Shown here piece after piece: positions 17,887 through 28,627 of a DNA stretch of 34,402 nucleotides (its first letter is position 1; each line of letters starts with the position of its first letter). The notes beneath the pieces were generated by a model. That model was given only the letters and a program-made list of their open reading frames with translations. It was not told where the DNA came from and did no database searches. The stretch comes from an uncultured Candidatus Altimarinota bacterium. Its GTDB lineage: Bacteria; Patescibacteriota; Gracilibacteria; BD1-5; UBA6164. The translations under genes were made by a program, and so were the position numbers. The stretch spans positions 1 to 34,402 of the forward strand of contig CALLPL010000028.1 of assembly GCA_938015455.1 (NCBI GenBank). The letters are read 5' to 3'.

Positions 17887-20800
17887 CTACACCAAAAGAC
17901 AAATCTTTTCTCTTACTCAAAAGGTCAGTCTCTGAGATTCAAGTATAAATATTTTCATTGGGGCAAGTGTTCTGAGTATAAGAGATACGAGCGTCAGAAG
18001 CATGAGGAGAGAAAGACTCGTAATAATGAGTATTTTTCTAAAAAGTGGTATTTCTGCTCATGCAGATATATCACCACTTCCAGCATCTGCTTCAAGAATA
18101 AGTTTTGGGAATTTCGATGATGATTGCTTTTTAAAAGAAGACCTCTTCTTTTTCTCTACAAACCAATTTCAGATCTTAGAGCTGAGTATTTCAAACTCTC
18201 ATGAATCAGTTATATAAAGAGTCTCTCCATTTGGGAAGATAATCTTTGTATCAAAACTGTATTTTCAAGCACTGAGATTCTTCGTCACGATTCTATATTT
18301 TCATTTTTCATTCCCAGTTCACTCTAGAATTTTTTGTCACTTATAATATATCTCGACTCTTGATCACACTGGAGCTTTTCCAGAGATTCTGAGTCCATCA
18401 TATTTGAGTACGAGGAAGTTTTGAGTAAATATTTTCTTTAACGCTTGTTTCTTCTCTTTCTTCTTTGCTTCTTCCTCTGAGATCCAATGCGCTGTTTTTT
18501 CTTCAAGCAGTTCAAATTCTCAAGATGTATCAATGAATAGTTCTTCTCCATTCTGGTATATAATCTTGGTATCAAATATATAGCTCCCTGGTTTGAGAGT
18601 CTTCGTTACAAGCTTGTATTTTCACTTTTCATCTACTACAGCTTCAAGTAACTTTTTCCCGTCTAGATATATCTCAACACGGGATCATGCTGGGGCCTTT
18701 CCAGAGATTCTGAGTCCATCATACTTGAGAACAAAGAAGTTCTGAGTAAATATCTTCTTAAGAGCAGATTGAGAGAGCTTTTTCTCTCATACTTTAGAGT
18801 CTTCTATTCATTCTTCGCTTCATATATTACTTGTAACTAAGTTGTTTTTATTATTACTAACTACTACATAATATTTAGTAATAGATATTATATCGTCATT
18901 TCTCCAAACTTGGAGAATAATATCATGATCTCACTCATCTAGCCATATTCACTTTGGATTTTCTTTCTTGGAAAAATCTTTTCCGTTGAGTAACCAGAGG
19001 TATTCTAATCCTTTTTTATTTCATGTTATCTCTGAGCTAAAATTTACATAACACTTTTCAACTCAATAACATTCTAAGAGATTGTTTGCTACTACAGTCT
19101 TCTCTTTTCCAATCTTTCATTGAAGCAGTATTTCACTAGTCATCTCATCTCAAACACTCCTATCTTCACCTATTCTTCACGTAATAGTATCTCAATTATT
19201 ATCCTCTTGAGATGGTTTATTTTCGACATAGATTTCTTTATTTTGCAAAGTTACTCAGTTATTATAGACATAGAATACGTATTCTTTTTTATTGCTTTCA
19301 TTCCCCTTTTCATAAACTCTGAGAGAAAGCTCGTGGACTCATGTTTCAAAACTAACGTAGCCTGGATTACATCTCTTATGAGTTGTTTTACTTCATGTAA
19401 TACCAGATCAAAAGCTCCATAAACATTTCTCATCTTTATGATTCTTTTCGTAATTCAAATTTATCTTACATTCTTCTTTTTTACAATAAAAATACCTTCC
19501 ATCTCACTCCAGTCCACTTTGAACTAATATTTTTGGCGCAATTATATGAATCTCTGATTCAGGAAGCTCTGATGAAAACACAAAGCTTGAATTAGAAGAA
19601 GTTCAGCTGCTAACTCATATCGTTTCTTCTAAACTATGAAAAATATGAATATTTTTCTGTGAAAACATTTGATTAGAATCCTCATGATATATTCGAAATA
19701 TAACATTATGCTCTCACTCTGGGAATACAACTGTATTAGGATTACACTTATTCTCTTCTCAAGTAATGATTCATTCTCCAAAATCAATTTCGCATCTATA
19801 ATCTCTTTCAAGAAAGTCATCTGAGAAACTACCTCGGAGATCGAAATTTACCTTACACTCATCATTCTCGCTATCACATATATATTTCTTTTCTTTTTCT
19901 GAATATTCTATATAACTAGGTCTTTGCAGAGAAAATATAACTTCTGGAACGTCTAAGACCTCTTCTATACTTAGATCAACTTTTGTGTCTCCCCCAATGT
20001 ACCCATATACTACTAAGTCCTCTAGCTGCTGATTATTCTCTATCTCTTCTTGAAGTAAGTTAGATACTATAATACTCTCCGTTACAGATACTGTTTCATT
20101 ATCTTTATAAAATATAGTAAATATCACCTCATGCTCTCCTTTTGGAAAACTTAGAGTATTTGGGTTACAGCGATTTTCTTGTCATGTTTTTCCAAATCAA
20201 AAATCTATCAAACATCTATAGTCTCTTTCAGGAAAGTCTTCACTAAAACTCTCACGGAAATCAAAGTTTACCTTACACTCATCATGCTCGCTATCACAAA
20301 TATACTTCTTTTCTTTTTTTGAGTACTCTATGTAACTTGGTCTTTGTAGTCCTAATACAGGTTCTAGAATTTCTAGAATATTCACACTTTTTTCTTCCTC
20401 AATTATCAACTTTTCATCACTCTCTTCTAGATCTTTCAGCTGGTTATCTCTGCCAGGGCCTTCTTGTTCTAGATCGATATTTGAAATAATTATATTCTTT
20501 TCTTTATATATTTCTGGATAGTCCTCATGAGTAATTCTAAATATTATGTTATGTATCCCTTTAGGAAATATAATGGTATTTGGGTTGCATCTTTGTTCTT
20601 GTCATGTTAGCGTTCAAAATCAAAAATCAATACTACATATATAGTCTCTTTCTGGAGTATCCTCTGAGAAACTATTTCTTAAGTCAAGATTCACCTTACA
20701 TTCATCATGATGGCTATCGCAAATATATTTTTTTTCTTTTTCTGAATACTCAATATAACTAGGTCTTTGAAAAGAGAATACCACTTCTGGAATCTCAAGC

Positions 20801-21303
20801 TCTGAGACTGTAGGGGTATTCTCGGTTATCTCGGTGATAGTTACTTCATCACTTATATATTCTAGCCCTATTTCGTCAGAAATAATTTCTTCATGTAATA
20901 CTTCTTCTATACCCCTAAAGTTCAGTACTTCTCATTTGATAGATTTTTTATATTCTATTTGATCAAGTATCACTCATTCAGGAGAAGTAAGCCTAATCTC
21001 TTCATTACTATTATTTAAAATCAGCTTTGTCTCAGGGCGTAGAAATTCTTTTTGTTCTCATGGTTCAAGGAATATTTCTTCTTCGATATGAAAATCTTTC
21101 TTTAGATCGGAGAGCACATATCATGAGAGACTTCGAGGTTCTAGTGAAATATTTTGCAGCGTGATATATTCTAAATTTTTATCATCTCATGTATTGGGTA
21201 AAACTTCAACAATCTGAAAGAATCATTGCACCGAAACACAAGAAATAAAAAATAGAACTAATAGCGAGAAAGCTCTCACAAATAGAAGTTTGATATCAAT
21301 CAT
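17887..21303 (-). CDS. Large secreted lamin-tail / Ig-like repeat protein
   Basis: 1138 residues. A signal-like hydrophobic N-terminus (LLFVRAFSLLVLFFISCVSV) leads into a lamin-tail domain (about 30-130: IVEVLPNTGDDKNLEYITLQ, LEPRSLSGYVLSDLKKDF). Three close copies and one diverged copy of a ~140-residue cysteine-containing unit start near residues 175, 317, 457 and 592. Each has RPSYIEYS.KEKKYICDS, a C-x6-C, RDYxCxIDFG and a CNPNT turn, and looks PKD- or Ig-like. Two further Ig-like repeats lie near 860 and 962 (LKYDGLRISGKAPAGSRVEI). A C-terminal membrane helix (ILIITSLSLLMLLTLVSLIL) is followed by a short basic tail. It is probably a surface-anchored adhesion or scaffold protein. The binding partner is unknown. 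Confidence 0.8.
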
Positions 21304-21348
21304 ATACTGAGTATATACAGTTATTACTTAGATTCAAGAACATACTGC

Positions 21349-22374
21349 TTAACGAAAGAATTTATTCCACATAACATTAAAGAACACTCTTATGAAGTTT
21401 CATGATTTTTGTCATTTTTGCATAGAATATTCTGTATATTTTATGACTATTGGAACTTCTTTGTACCTTAGTCTTTTTGAAGAAATAATATCAATAATTT
21501 CACTTGCATGTCACATCCCATCTATTGTAATAGAGATATCTTTTAATGTATTCTTACGAATATATCGGAAACCGTTATGAGTATCTGAAAGTCTAATATG
21601 ACTCAAAAAAAACGTAAATATAATTGCGCACTTAAGCATAATCTTTCTTCAAAGAGCAATATTTGTAGAACTTGCTTTAAGAAATCTTGATCCAAGAAGA
21701 ATATCTACTTCATTATTCGCATATTTTCGGAAAGTCTCAAGATCTCGAATATTATGTTGTCCGTCACTATCGAAAGTAACAACATGTCATAGATCTCATC
21801 CGTATCGTCTCACATATTCAAAACCCGTCTCAAGTGCAGCACCTTGTCCTCTATTTTTATAATGATCCAGCACAAAGATTTTATCTCAAAATGATTCTAA
21901 AATAGTTCTTGAATTATCAGTAGATCCATCATTTATAACAATAATATCTTTAATTCAGGCTATTATAACTTCTTCAAGTACTCATCATATTACTCATCAT
22001 TCGTTATAACTTGGTATTACAAAGACTTCTTTATTTCATAGTTCTTTCTTTGAGCTATTTTGAATAGCCATCTCTCTCACAAGCTTGGTAATATCCGATC
22101 TATTCTGTTCTATTTTTCTTAGTAGGAGTAATACAAAATATACTAAAAATATTATAGAGACATATACTAGCAGATCTGCTCCTCTCTGAAGACCAAACGC
22201 ATTTCCGACAGCTGTGAGTACCCAAGGGAACAAGGAGAAGACAAGGAGACCAAAGCCAATGAGTAAAAATACAAAAAAATGAAGTGCATTAAACTTCTCC
22301 TTCTTTGCGATATCTATACCAAGAAGGAGTATGATAATACCAGATACAATGAAAAATATTTCTAATAGAGTCAC
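21349..22374 (-). CDS. DUF2304-glycosyltransferase family 2 fusion
   Basis: 341 residues. Residues 1-112 form a DUF2304-type membrane domain with three helices (LLEIFFIVSGIIILLLGIDI, FVFLLIGFGLLVFSLFPWVL, LVYVSIIFLVYFVLLLL), ending IQNSSKKEL. The next codon is TGA, here Gly, and the frame runs straight into a GT2 glycosyltransferase: VFVIPSYNEGGVIGGVLEEV, IVINDGSTDNS, RGQGAALETGFEYVRR, VTFDSDGQHNIRDLETFR (DxD-like DSD), SRFLKASSTNIALGRK and HNGFRYI. These are usually two adjacent genes (GT2 plus DUF2304) that build or decorate lipid-linked sugars at the membrane. Here they appear as one protein. The start is GTG at 22374. It lies 45 bp upstream of the lamin-tail gene, so they may share a transcript. 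Confidence 0.85.
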
Positions 22375-22425
22375 AATAAGATTTGATAAAAGCTATTTAT
22401 ATACCAAAGTATAGAAAAAAAGCAT

Positions 22426-22453
22426 TTGAAGTAAAGAAGCTTATTCTTATAAT
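22426..22453 (+). promoter_or_regulatory. Promoter of the second Nudix gene
   Basis: TTGAAG (22426-22431) and TATAAT (22448-22453) are separated by 16 bp. The ATG is 27 bases downstream. AAGGA at 22470-22474 is one of the few Shine-Dalgarno-like sequences in the window, 6 bases before the start. Confidence 0.6.
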
Positions 22454-22480
22454 TTTATTTTTATACTCTAAGGATTCTCT

Positions 22481-22912
22481 ATGAAAACCCTTTATGAATG
22501 AGTTACAGATTGTCATTATAGAATATCCGCTAAAGCCCTCATCATTAATCAAGAAGGACGATTTGCTCTTTCTCGAGAATCAAACGGAAATTGGGACTTC
22601 CCAGGTTGAGGTATCGATCATGGGGAAGAAGTACATGAAGCACTCAAAAGAGAAATAATGGAAGAAACTTGATTAGAGATTGAATCTATAGAGACTCTCC
22701 CTTCATATTTTTGTCTTGCAGAAAGTTCAACTTGAGAAGTCCCTCTCTGACTTGTGTTTTATAAAACAGCCGTGAAAGATCTAAAGATAACTCCTAGTGA
22801 TGAGTGTGAAGAATTAAGATTTTTCTCTTTTCAAGAAGCGCAACAAATACAACTCTATTCTGGAACAAAGGTTTCTATTTTATGAATGAAAAACATACCT
22901 GAGATTATTTAG
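22481..22912 (+). CDS. Nudix hydrolase
   Basis: 143 residues. A canonical Nudix box follows WDFPG: GGGIDHGEEVHEALKREIM then EETGLEI, with all metal-binding glutamates and the Arg present. Glycines inside the box (PGGG and ETGL) are TGA codons, strong evidence for code 25. The N-terminal YRISAKALIINQEGRFALSR is the first Nudix strand pair. Substrate unknown. A TTGAAG-TATAAT promoter and an AAGGA ribosome-binding sequence precede it. Its stop overlaps the region of the convergent recG stop. Confidence 0.9.
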
Positions 22913-25361
22913 ACACTTTTTCAAACAGCTCTTCAATATCATCTCTGATCTGACTGACAAGTTGAAGATCAGTGATGTCGGCTATCTTGAGATCTGGAAG
23001 ACCGGATTGGCGAACTCCGTAGACCTCCCCTGGACCACGGATTTCTAGATCTATTTCGGAGAGTTCAAATCAATTATTTGTTTGTTCCATAGCTTTGAGT
23101 CTGTCTGTTGGTTGTCCAGTAGTTGGAAAGAGATAACAATAAGACTGATGCTTTCCTCGACCAACTCGGCCCCTGAATTGATGGAGCTGTGAGAGTCCAA
23201 AGCGTTCTGCTCCCTCGATACACATAATTGTCGCGTTCGGGACATCTACTCAAACCTCAACGACAGAGGTTGATGAAAGAACCTGAATCTTATTTTCTGA
23301 AAAGTCTTTCATAATCTGTTCTTTTTCTTTGGCCTTCATCTTCCCATGCAATAACCCTACTTGAAATGGCCCAAAAATCTCAACAAGAAGTTCATAGGTT
23401 GATACTGCGTTCGCAAGATCTATCTTTTCTGATTGCTCAACCAGTGGAGATATCCAGAATACTTGCCTCCCCTTTTCCAGTTCACTTCGAACAAAGAGTT
23501 CTATCTCTCTTCTATGAGCATCATTTTTTGCAACCTTGGTGTGAATTTCTTTTCTCCCTTTTGGATATTCAGAAATTATTGAAAGATCTTGATCTCCATA
23601 TAGTGTAAGCGCTAGAGTCCGCGGGATAGGAGTCGCTGTCATATTGAGGTTATGAGGAACTCTTTCACTTTTATTCCCCCATCACTTTTCAAGCACTTCC
23701 CTCTGCTTTACTCCAAACCTATGCTGCTCATCTATAACGACAAAGCCAAGATGAGAGAAATAAACATCCTCTTGCACAAGAGCGTGTGTTCCAATAATAA
23801 CATCTACATGTCAAGCTTTGAGCTCCGTTTTAATTGTTTTCTTCTGAGAAGCAGTCGTAGATCAGACGAGTAAATGAGAAGTGAGGCCACATTCAATCAG
23901 CATATTCTGAGTACTTGCAAAGTGTTGACGAGCGAGTATTTCTGTTGGAGCCATAATTGCAACCTGTATTTTATTATTTCATACAGTTCTCCCTCACACA
24001 ATCCCCCTATCCCCCTTCGGGGACTTTCCCCCAAGGGGAGAAAGAATCTTCTGTATTACTTTTTCTATATTCTGATCTATCTCTTCATTCTTAACTCTTA
24101 ATATTCTCACCCCGTATTGAGAAATTATTTCATCTCGTATCTTATCATATTCTTTCGTATCTTTATGAACTTCTCCATCGAGTTCTACAACAAGTTTTAA
24201 TTCATCACTGTAAAAATCCGCAATATATCTTCCAAATGGGTGTTGTCTTCGGAACTTATATCATAGATTCTTTCTTCTGAGTATATTCCACATGAATTCT
24301 TCATGTCATGTAGGATTCTTTCGAAAGTCTCTGGCTAAGTCAGTAATGTATTTCTGAGTATCTTCTCAAAAAGATGTTGCCTCTTTCTCCCCTGGGGGGA
24401 AAGAATTCAAGATAGGGGGTTGTGATTTCTCACTTTGCTTGATAGCATGAATGATCGCAATAAGCGCTACTATCGTCTTCCCCGTTCCCACATCTCACTC
24501 TAGTAGACGCTGCATTGCATGAGTCTTTTCCATATCTTTGAGTATCTGAAAAAGAGCTACTTTTTGACCACCTGTGAGCTCAAAAGGAATATACGTCATG
24601 ATTTCTTTTACCAGCTCAGCGTCGAGCTGCAGGGCAAGCGACCTTCCCTCTGATTCATCAAAACGTTTATGCTTCTGAGAGATGGTATGATAGTTGATTT
24701 CATATAGTTCTTCATACGCAAGTCTCTGCTTTGCGAGGTCAACGTCATGAGAATTCTTTGGGAAATGTATTTTATAAAATGCCTCCTTACGTGAGATAAA
24801 ATCATATTTTTTAATAATATCTTTTGGAAGATTCTCCTCTATAGAACTTATATACTTCTCAAGATTTCACATTTTCGACTCAACCCATCTTCCTGGAATA
24901 TACTGAGCATCTGAATATATAGGAACTATTCCTCCTGAGACCTTTGAAAGATCGGTCTGCGCTTCTGGAGAAGAAAAACTTACTTTTCCATATGCATATT
25001 TTACTTTTCACGTTAGTAGAATTTTCTTTCCCTTATAGTTCGTGAGTTGGCTTGCGAGATATTTTCTATTAAACCATACAGCTTCTGCGAGGAATCCACT
25101 TTTATCCTCAAGAATAGCTTTTGTGAGGAGCTTATTTCCTGCTGTCCTTGTAGTCTCTATTGAAACAAGTGTTACCAAAATCGTATTCTTTTCTTTGAGA
25201 TTTACCAGCGAAAAACTATCAAGTACCTCGCTACGGTCTTCATGTTCACGTGGAAAAAAAAGCAACATATCCTTAACCGTTTTTATTCCAGCTTTTTCAA
25301 GAGCCTTGATATAATTATCTGTTGTCCGAAGGATCGATTTAGTAAGTTGAGTATTGAGCAT
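22905..25361 (-). CDS. recG: ATP-dependent DNA helicase RecG with in-frame DUF559 insertion
   Basis: 818 residues against about 680 usual. RecG remodels stalled forks and Holliday junctions. The N-terminal wedge/OB domain ([17 protein letters not shown]) is followed by the Q-like [18 protein letters not shown], then Walker A LLEGDVGTGKT (Lys295). After AIIHAIK the host sequence is broken by about 155 extra residues, then resumes at [17 protein letters not shown] (motif Ia). [43 protein letters not shown] and [18 protein letters not shown] follow. The insert is a complete DUF559 endonuclease with element-derived ends. The start chosen is ATG 25361, 6 bases after a TATAAT. An upstream in-frame ATG (25382) would precede the predicted transcript start. 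No stop interrupts the frame, so one long protein is expected. Confidence 0.93.
23997..24045. repeat. Inverted repeat, end A of the recG element
   Basis: It begins CACAATCCCCCTATC and ends AAGGGGAGAAAGA. It matches the reverse complement of 24382-24424 apart from a short variable middle. Here it contains an extra CCCCTTCGGGGA hairpin. Confidence 0.88.
24382..24424. repeat. Inverted repeat, end B of the recG element
   Basis: The reverse complement of end A, with GAATTCAAG in the place of the extra hairpin. It is translated in RecG as the stretch around [14 protein letters not shown]. Confidence 0.88.
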
Positions 25362-25367
25362 AATGGT

Positions 25368-25395
25368 ATTATATCCAAACATCTATATTTGCAAA
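25368..25395 (-). promoter_or_regulatory. recG promoter, giving a near-leaderless start
   Basis: On the minus strand TATAAT (25368-25373) lies 6 bases before the ATG at 25361, with a weak TTTGCA (25390-25395) 16 bp upstream. Transcription would start at or next to the A of the ATG, a leaderless arrangement. This is why the ATG at 25382 was not used. Confidence 0.5.
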
Positions 25396-25421
25396 GCTTG
25401 CAATTTTAGTCTTTTTTTATA

Positions 25422-25529
25422 CTATCCCCCTACATAACTCTTTCCTAAATCCTTACTCTTGATAAGAGCAAGGGGCTCAAATATCATGTAGCTTCTTTCC
25501 CTTGAAAAGGGAGAGAATTCAAGAGAGAG
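25422..25529. repeat. Decayed, gene-less copy of the recG-type palindromic element
   Basis: The left part CTATCCCCCTAC resembles the AATCCCCCTATC end. The right part TTCTTTCCCTTGAAAAGGGAGAGAATTCAAGA (25493-25524) resembles TCTTTCTCCCCTGGGGGGAAAGAATTCAAGA of the recG element. A weak hairpin lies between them, but there is no endonuclease sequence. The copy lies in the divergent recG-rsmG spacer. It is probably a solo or decayed element. Confidence 0.55.
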
Positions 25530-25552
25530 TTTTTTATTAATCCCACAAAACA

Positions 25553-26239
25553 GTGCAAGAGTTATTTAAAAAATACGACCTCGAGCTCTCGAGCGAAGAA
25601 CTTAAAAAATTCCAGAAATTTTTAAGTATTTTTATGGAGAAGAATTCTCAAATAAATCTCTCTGGTATTCGTGATACAGAAGGAATTATAGAAAAACACT
25701 TTATAGATTCACTGATGCTTGCTGCCTTGTATGACGTAGAGGGAAATGTTGCTGATATGTGAACTGGGGGCTGATTCCCAGGAATTCCTCTTGCAATCGT
25801 AAATCCAGAGGTAAAATTCGCACTTATAGATTCAGTAGCAAAGAAACTCAAGTGTGTAGAAGAATTTGCAGAAACTCTTGAATTAAGAAATGTAACAACC
25901 GTAAATGGAAGAGCCGAAGAAATTGGACAAGAAATAGCTTATCGTGAAAGATTCGACCTCGTTGTATCTCGCGCAACAGCCTATTTCCCAGTGCTTTTAG
26001 AATATACCATTCCTCTTCTCAAAGTATGATGAGTCCTGGCTGCGTATAAGCTCACGGATAAAGAAGAATTAATTTCTATTAAAAAGGCTCTGAAAAGACT
26101 TGGGGCAAAAATCATGAAAGTAAAAAATTACACCCTCGCTGATCAGGAGAGAAGTATTATATTTATAGAAAAGATAGAACGAACGAATAAAAAATATCCT
26201 AGAAAAGTTTGAATTCCTTTGAAAGCTCCATTAGTATAA
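25553..26239 (+). CDS. rsmG: 16S rRNA (guanine-N7)-methyltransferase RsmG
   Basis: 228 residues. RsmG (GidB) uses SAM to methylate N7 of G527 in 16S rRNA. The N-terminal helical region, with KFLSIFMEKNSQINLSGIRD then EGIIEKHFIDSL, is standard. The SAM-binding loop is VADMGTGGGFPGIPLAIV (residues 67-84), in which two glycines are TGA. Later motifs include LIDSVAKKLKCVEEFAETLE, VNGRAEEIG and FDLVVSRATAYFPVLLEY. The start is GTG at 25553, the first start in frame. tsaC follows 12 bp after the stop, so the two form an operon. The solo element lies just upstream. Confidence 0.95.
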
Positions 26240-26251
26240 CTTAGAAAAAAT

Positions 26252-26812
26252 ATGATCTATATACTCCCAACTGATACTTGCTACGGTATTGCGTGCTGAC
26301 TCGATGACAAAAAGAGTTACGAGAAGATTTATAAAATAAAAAAACGAGATCTTTGAAAGCCTCTTGCTATCATGGTAAAGGATTTCCGGTGGCTCAGAGA
26401 ACATACGGATCTTACAGAGCAGCAAGTAGATTTTTTAGAGCGCTATGAAAATCCATTTACTATACTTACAAATTCTGACTCTGTAGAACTCTTTCTCAAG
26501 TATGGAGATGGAAGTGAAGAGCATTTTATTAATAAAGATATTTACGACCAGGTGGCATTTAGAGTTGCGAGTCAAACGATTGACGAAGACCTTGTAGATA
26601 GACTATGACCAATCTGGCTCACATCAGCGAATCTTGCTGGAGCTGGAGAGAGTTACACTATGACAGAAATAGAAAAAGACTTCGCGTATTATTTAGAAAA
26701 AAATACCGTCGAAGTCCTTGGGTGATATGATCTTGATCCTAATATTCCTGCTTCTGATGTATTCAGGTTTATAGAAGACAGTTTAGAACTTGAGTATGTA
26801 AGAAAGGGCTAA
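26252..26812 (+). CDS. tsaC: Threonylcarbamoyl-AMP synthase (TsaC/YrdC family)
   Basis: 186 residues. TsaC makes threonylcarbamoyl-AMP from threonine, bicarbonate and ATP, the first step of the t6A37 modification of ANN-decoding tRNAs. The YrdC core is seen: MIYILPTDTCYGIACGLDDK, YEKIYKIKKRDLGKPLAIMV (the K/R-rich nucleotide site), VAFRVASQ and LGPIWLTSANLAGAGES (SxN motif). It lacks the C-terminal Sua5 domain. It is directly behind rsmG. The stop overlaps the stop of the convergent lytic transglycosylase gene by a few bases. Confidence 0.92.
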
Positions 26813-28584
26813 AGCACCGTTCTTTTTGCATTTTCATAACTAATACTGTTATAGTAACTTACTGCTGCTATAAAATAAGAGTTTTTATTAAGAGGAACTC
26901 CTCATGGAATGCGTTTTGAGATTACAGAATTAAGACTCGCATATTCTTCAACTTTGGCTTGAGAAACATTTCGAATTCCTTCTCCTGTATTATAATACGC
27001 TAGTACGTGTTCCCAAGGACAATTCTTTCTATTTTTTATTGCCTTCATATATCTCGTTGTAGCTATAAGCTGGTCTCCAGCATCATCTCTATTCAATCAT
27101 TTTCCATACGTCTCCCATGTTCCGTCTATCATTTGACCAAGTCCGTATGCGCTACTTCCAGGAGCAGAAATACGCGGATTCCATCCACCATTTTCTTTAT
27201 ATATAAGTGTAATCAAAGATCCAAGTGGAACATTATTTTCACTACTTGCTCTTTGAAGTTCTGGAAGAAATGCAAGATGTTTTGATCCTGATCCAAGATA
27301 TTCATAACTTCATCATAGAATGTCTTGTATAGGTTTATTGTTTGTTGTTGAAAGAGTCATTGTTTCAGTATCAAACACTACTGATCTTTGAGAATTAGCT
27401 CAAAGCATACTCTCAACAGCTTTTCCCACTAAAACAGAAGAATATTCTGGAATATCTAGCACAAGTGACTCTCACTGAGAATTTGCTGTAGCTTTATTTT
27501 CTAATACATACTCTACTATAGATTTTCTTACTCCTCTATAGCCACTTAAAATCTCCTTTGTATCAGAAAAATCAATTCCATCTGGGAGGTTCAAAATTTG
27601 AGATTCTTTATCAAAAGAAACCCCTTCTATTCAAGCATCAGTAAAAACTCATACGATCAATTTTATATCATGATCTTTTGTGAAAGGGAGTACCTGACCA
27701 GCATCTTCTAGACTATACACAACATTCCGAATATCCTCTCAACGAATATTTTGAAATCTCTGTTTTTGTGCCATAAAAAGATTATTTTTATCTTCTTCTC
27801 ATATAGGTTGTTTTTCGAGGATTTGAACTTTATACCCATCATGAACTGCAAGGTATTTCCCACTTGTTGTATAATATCCTGGCCTCGGAGAATCTGATCT
27901 ATTCCCTACTACACCATTTACTGATATTTGAGAAACATTTTCTATATCTATAATATCTCCTATTCAAATTATAGCGTCTGCACTCTTACATTTTCCAAAA
28001 TTTACTTTAAATTGATCTCAGGTATTCATTCCATCCTTTGAAACCATTTCTCAAGAACTTGTAATCAGAAATAGTTCAGCAAGATCAGCACCTGCTGCTT
28101 TCATAGAATAGATATCACCTGCTGTCAAACTTTCTAGTTTCTTTCATATGAGTCCTTCGCGAAGTTTTGGGTCAGTTGTTTGAAACATATTCTCTACAAA
28201 TTCGTGTCTCCCATCTTTTGTAGCTCCATCTTCTAAAAGCTCTGTTTCGAGTTCTTTCTTAGCTTTTTCTCTCTTGTACATATCTATTTCACGCATAAGC
28301 ATATCAACCTTTTCTTCATAATCCAGGTTCTCATATCCTTCAGGAAATTGAACTGTCTTATCTAGGCTATCAAAACGAATTTCTTCCTTCAAGGCCTTCC
28401 TCATTTCAACAAGCCCATTAATCTCTGCTTGTTGTTCTGGTGACAAGAGCTTAAACCACTCTTCATTTGTATGAAGAGTGGTATTCTGCACTTCTGGAAC
28501 TCAAGCTCATAAGCCCTCTGTTCATTCAAAAGATGAATAAAAAGATAACTTTAACTGTGATATGATTTGTTTTACAATATACAT
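26809..28584 (-). CDS. Lytic transglycosylase (SLT domain) protein
   Basis: 591 residues. The first ~150 are helical and very charged (EEWFKLLSPEQQAEINGLVE, EEKVDMLMREIDMYKREKAK). A middle region of mixed strands of unknown type follows. The C-terminal ~150 residues are an SLT/goose-lysozyme-like catalytic domain: LGSLITLIYKENGGWNPRIS (catalytic Glu464), SAYGLGQMIDGTWETYGKG, then LIATTRYMKAI and WEHVLAYYNTGEGI. Such enzymes cleave the MurNAc-GlcNAc bond of peptidoglycan to remodel or breach the wall. No classical signal peptide is seen, though the first 20 residues are amphipathic and hydrophobic. It lies 43 bp behind the 828-residue gene and is probably cotranscribed with it. Confidence 0.85.
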
Positions 28585-28627
28585 TATAACTCTCTATATT
28601 TAAATAAATTATTCTAAAGAGATTCTA

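Larger units (their letters stand above)
23997..24424. mobile_element. DUF559 palindromic element inserted within recG
   Basis: The inverted ends are 23997-24045 and 24382-24424. Both read inward from CACAA(T/C)CCCCTATC, through a short variable part, to CTTTCCCCC(C/A)AGGGGAGAAAGA. Between them, on the minus strand, is an endonuclease domain with [40 protein letters not shown] and [18 protein letters not shown]. The Asp382, Glu393, Asp395 and His399 pattern is intact (RecG numbering). The element keeps the recG frame and its ends are translated as [12 protein letters not shown] and [16 protein letters not shown]. No separate start, transposase or intein splice motif is visible. Confidence 0.85.

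Noticed and set aside
22905-25361. Intein or group I intron in recG
   Set aside because: The inserted segment has no Cys/Ser block A start with the usual motif, no block B TxxH and no terminal HN-C/S/T junction. It is open in frame through both inverted ends, which an intron would not need. A retained peptide insertion fits better, though splicing was not tested.
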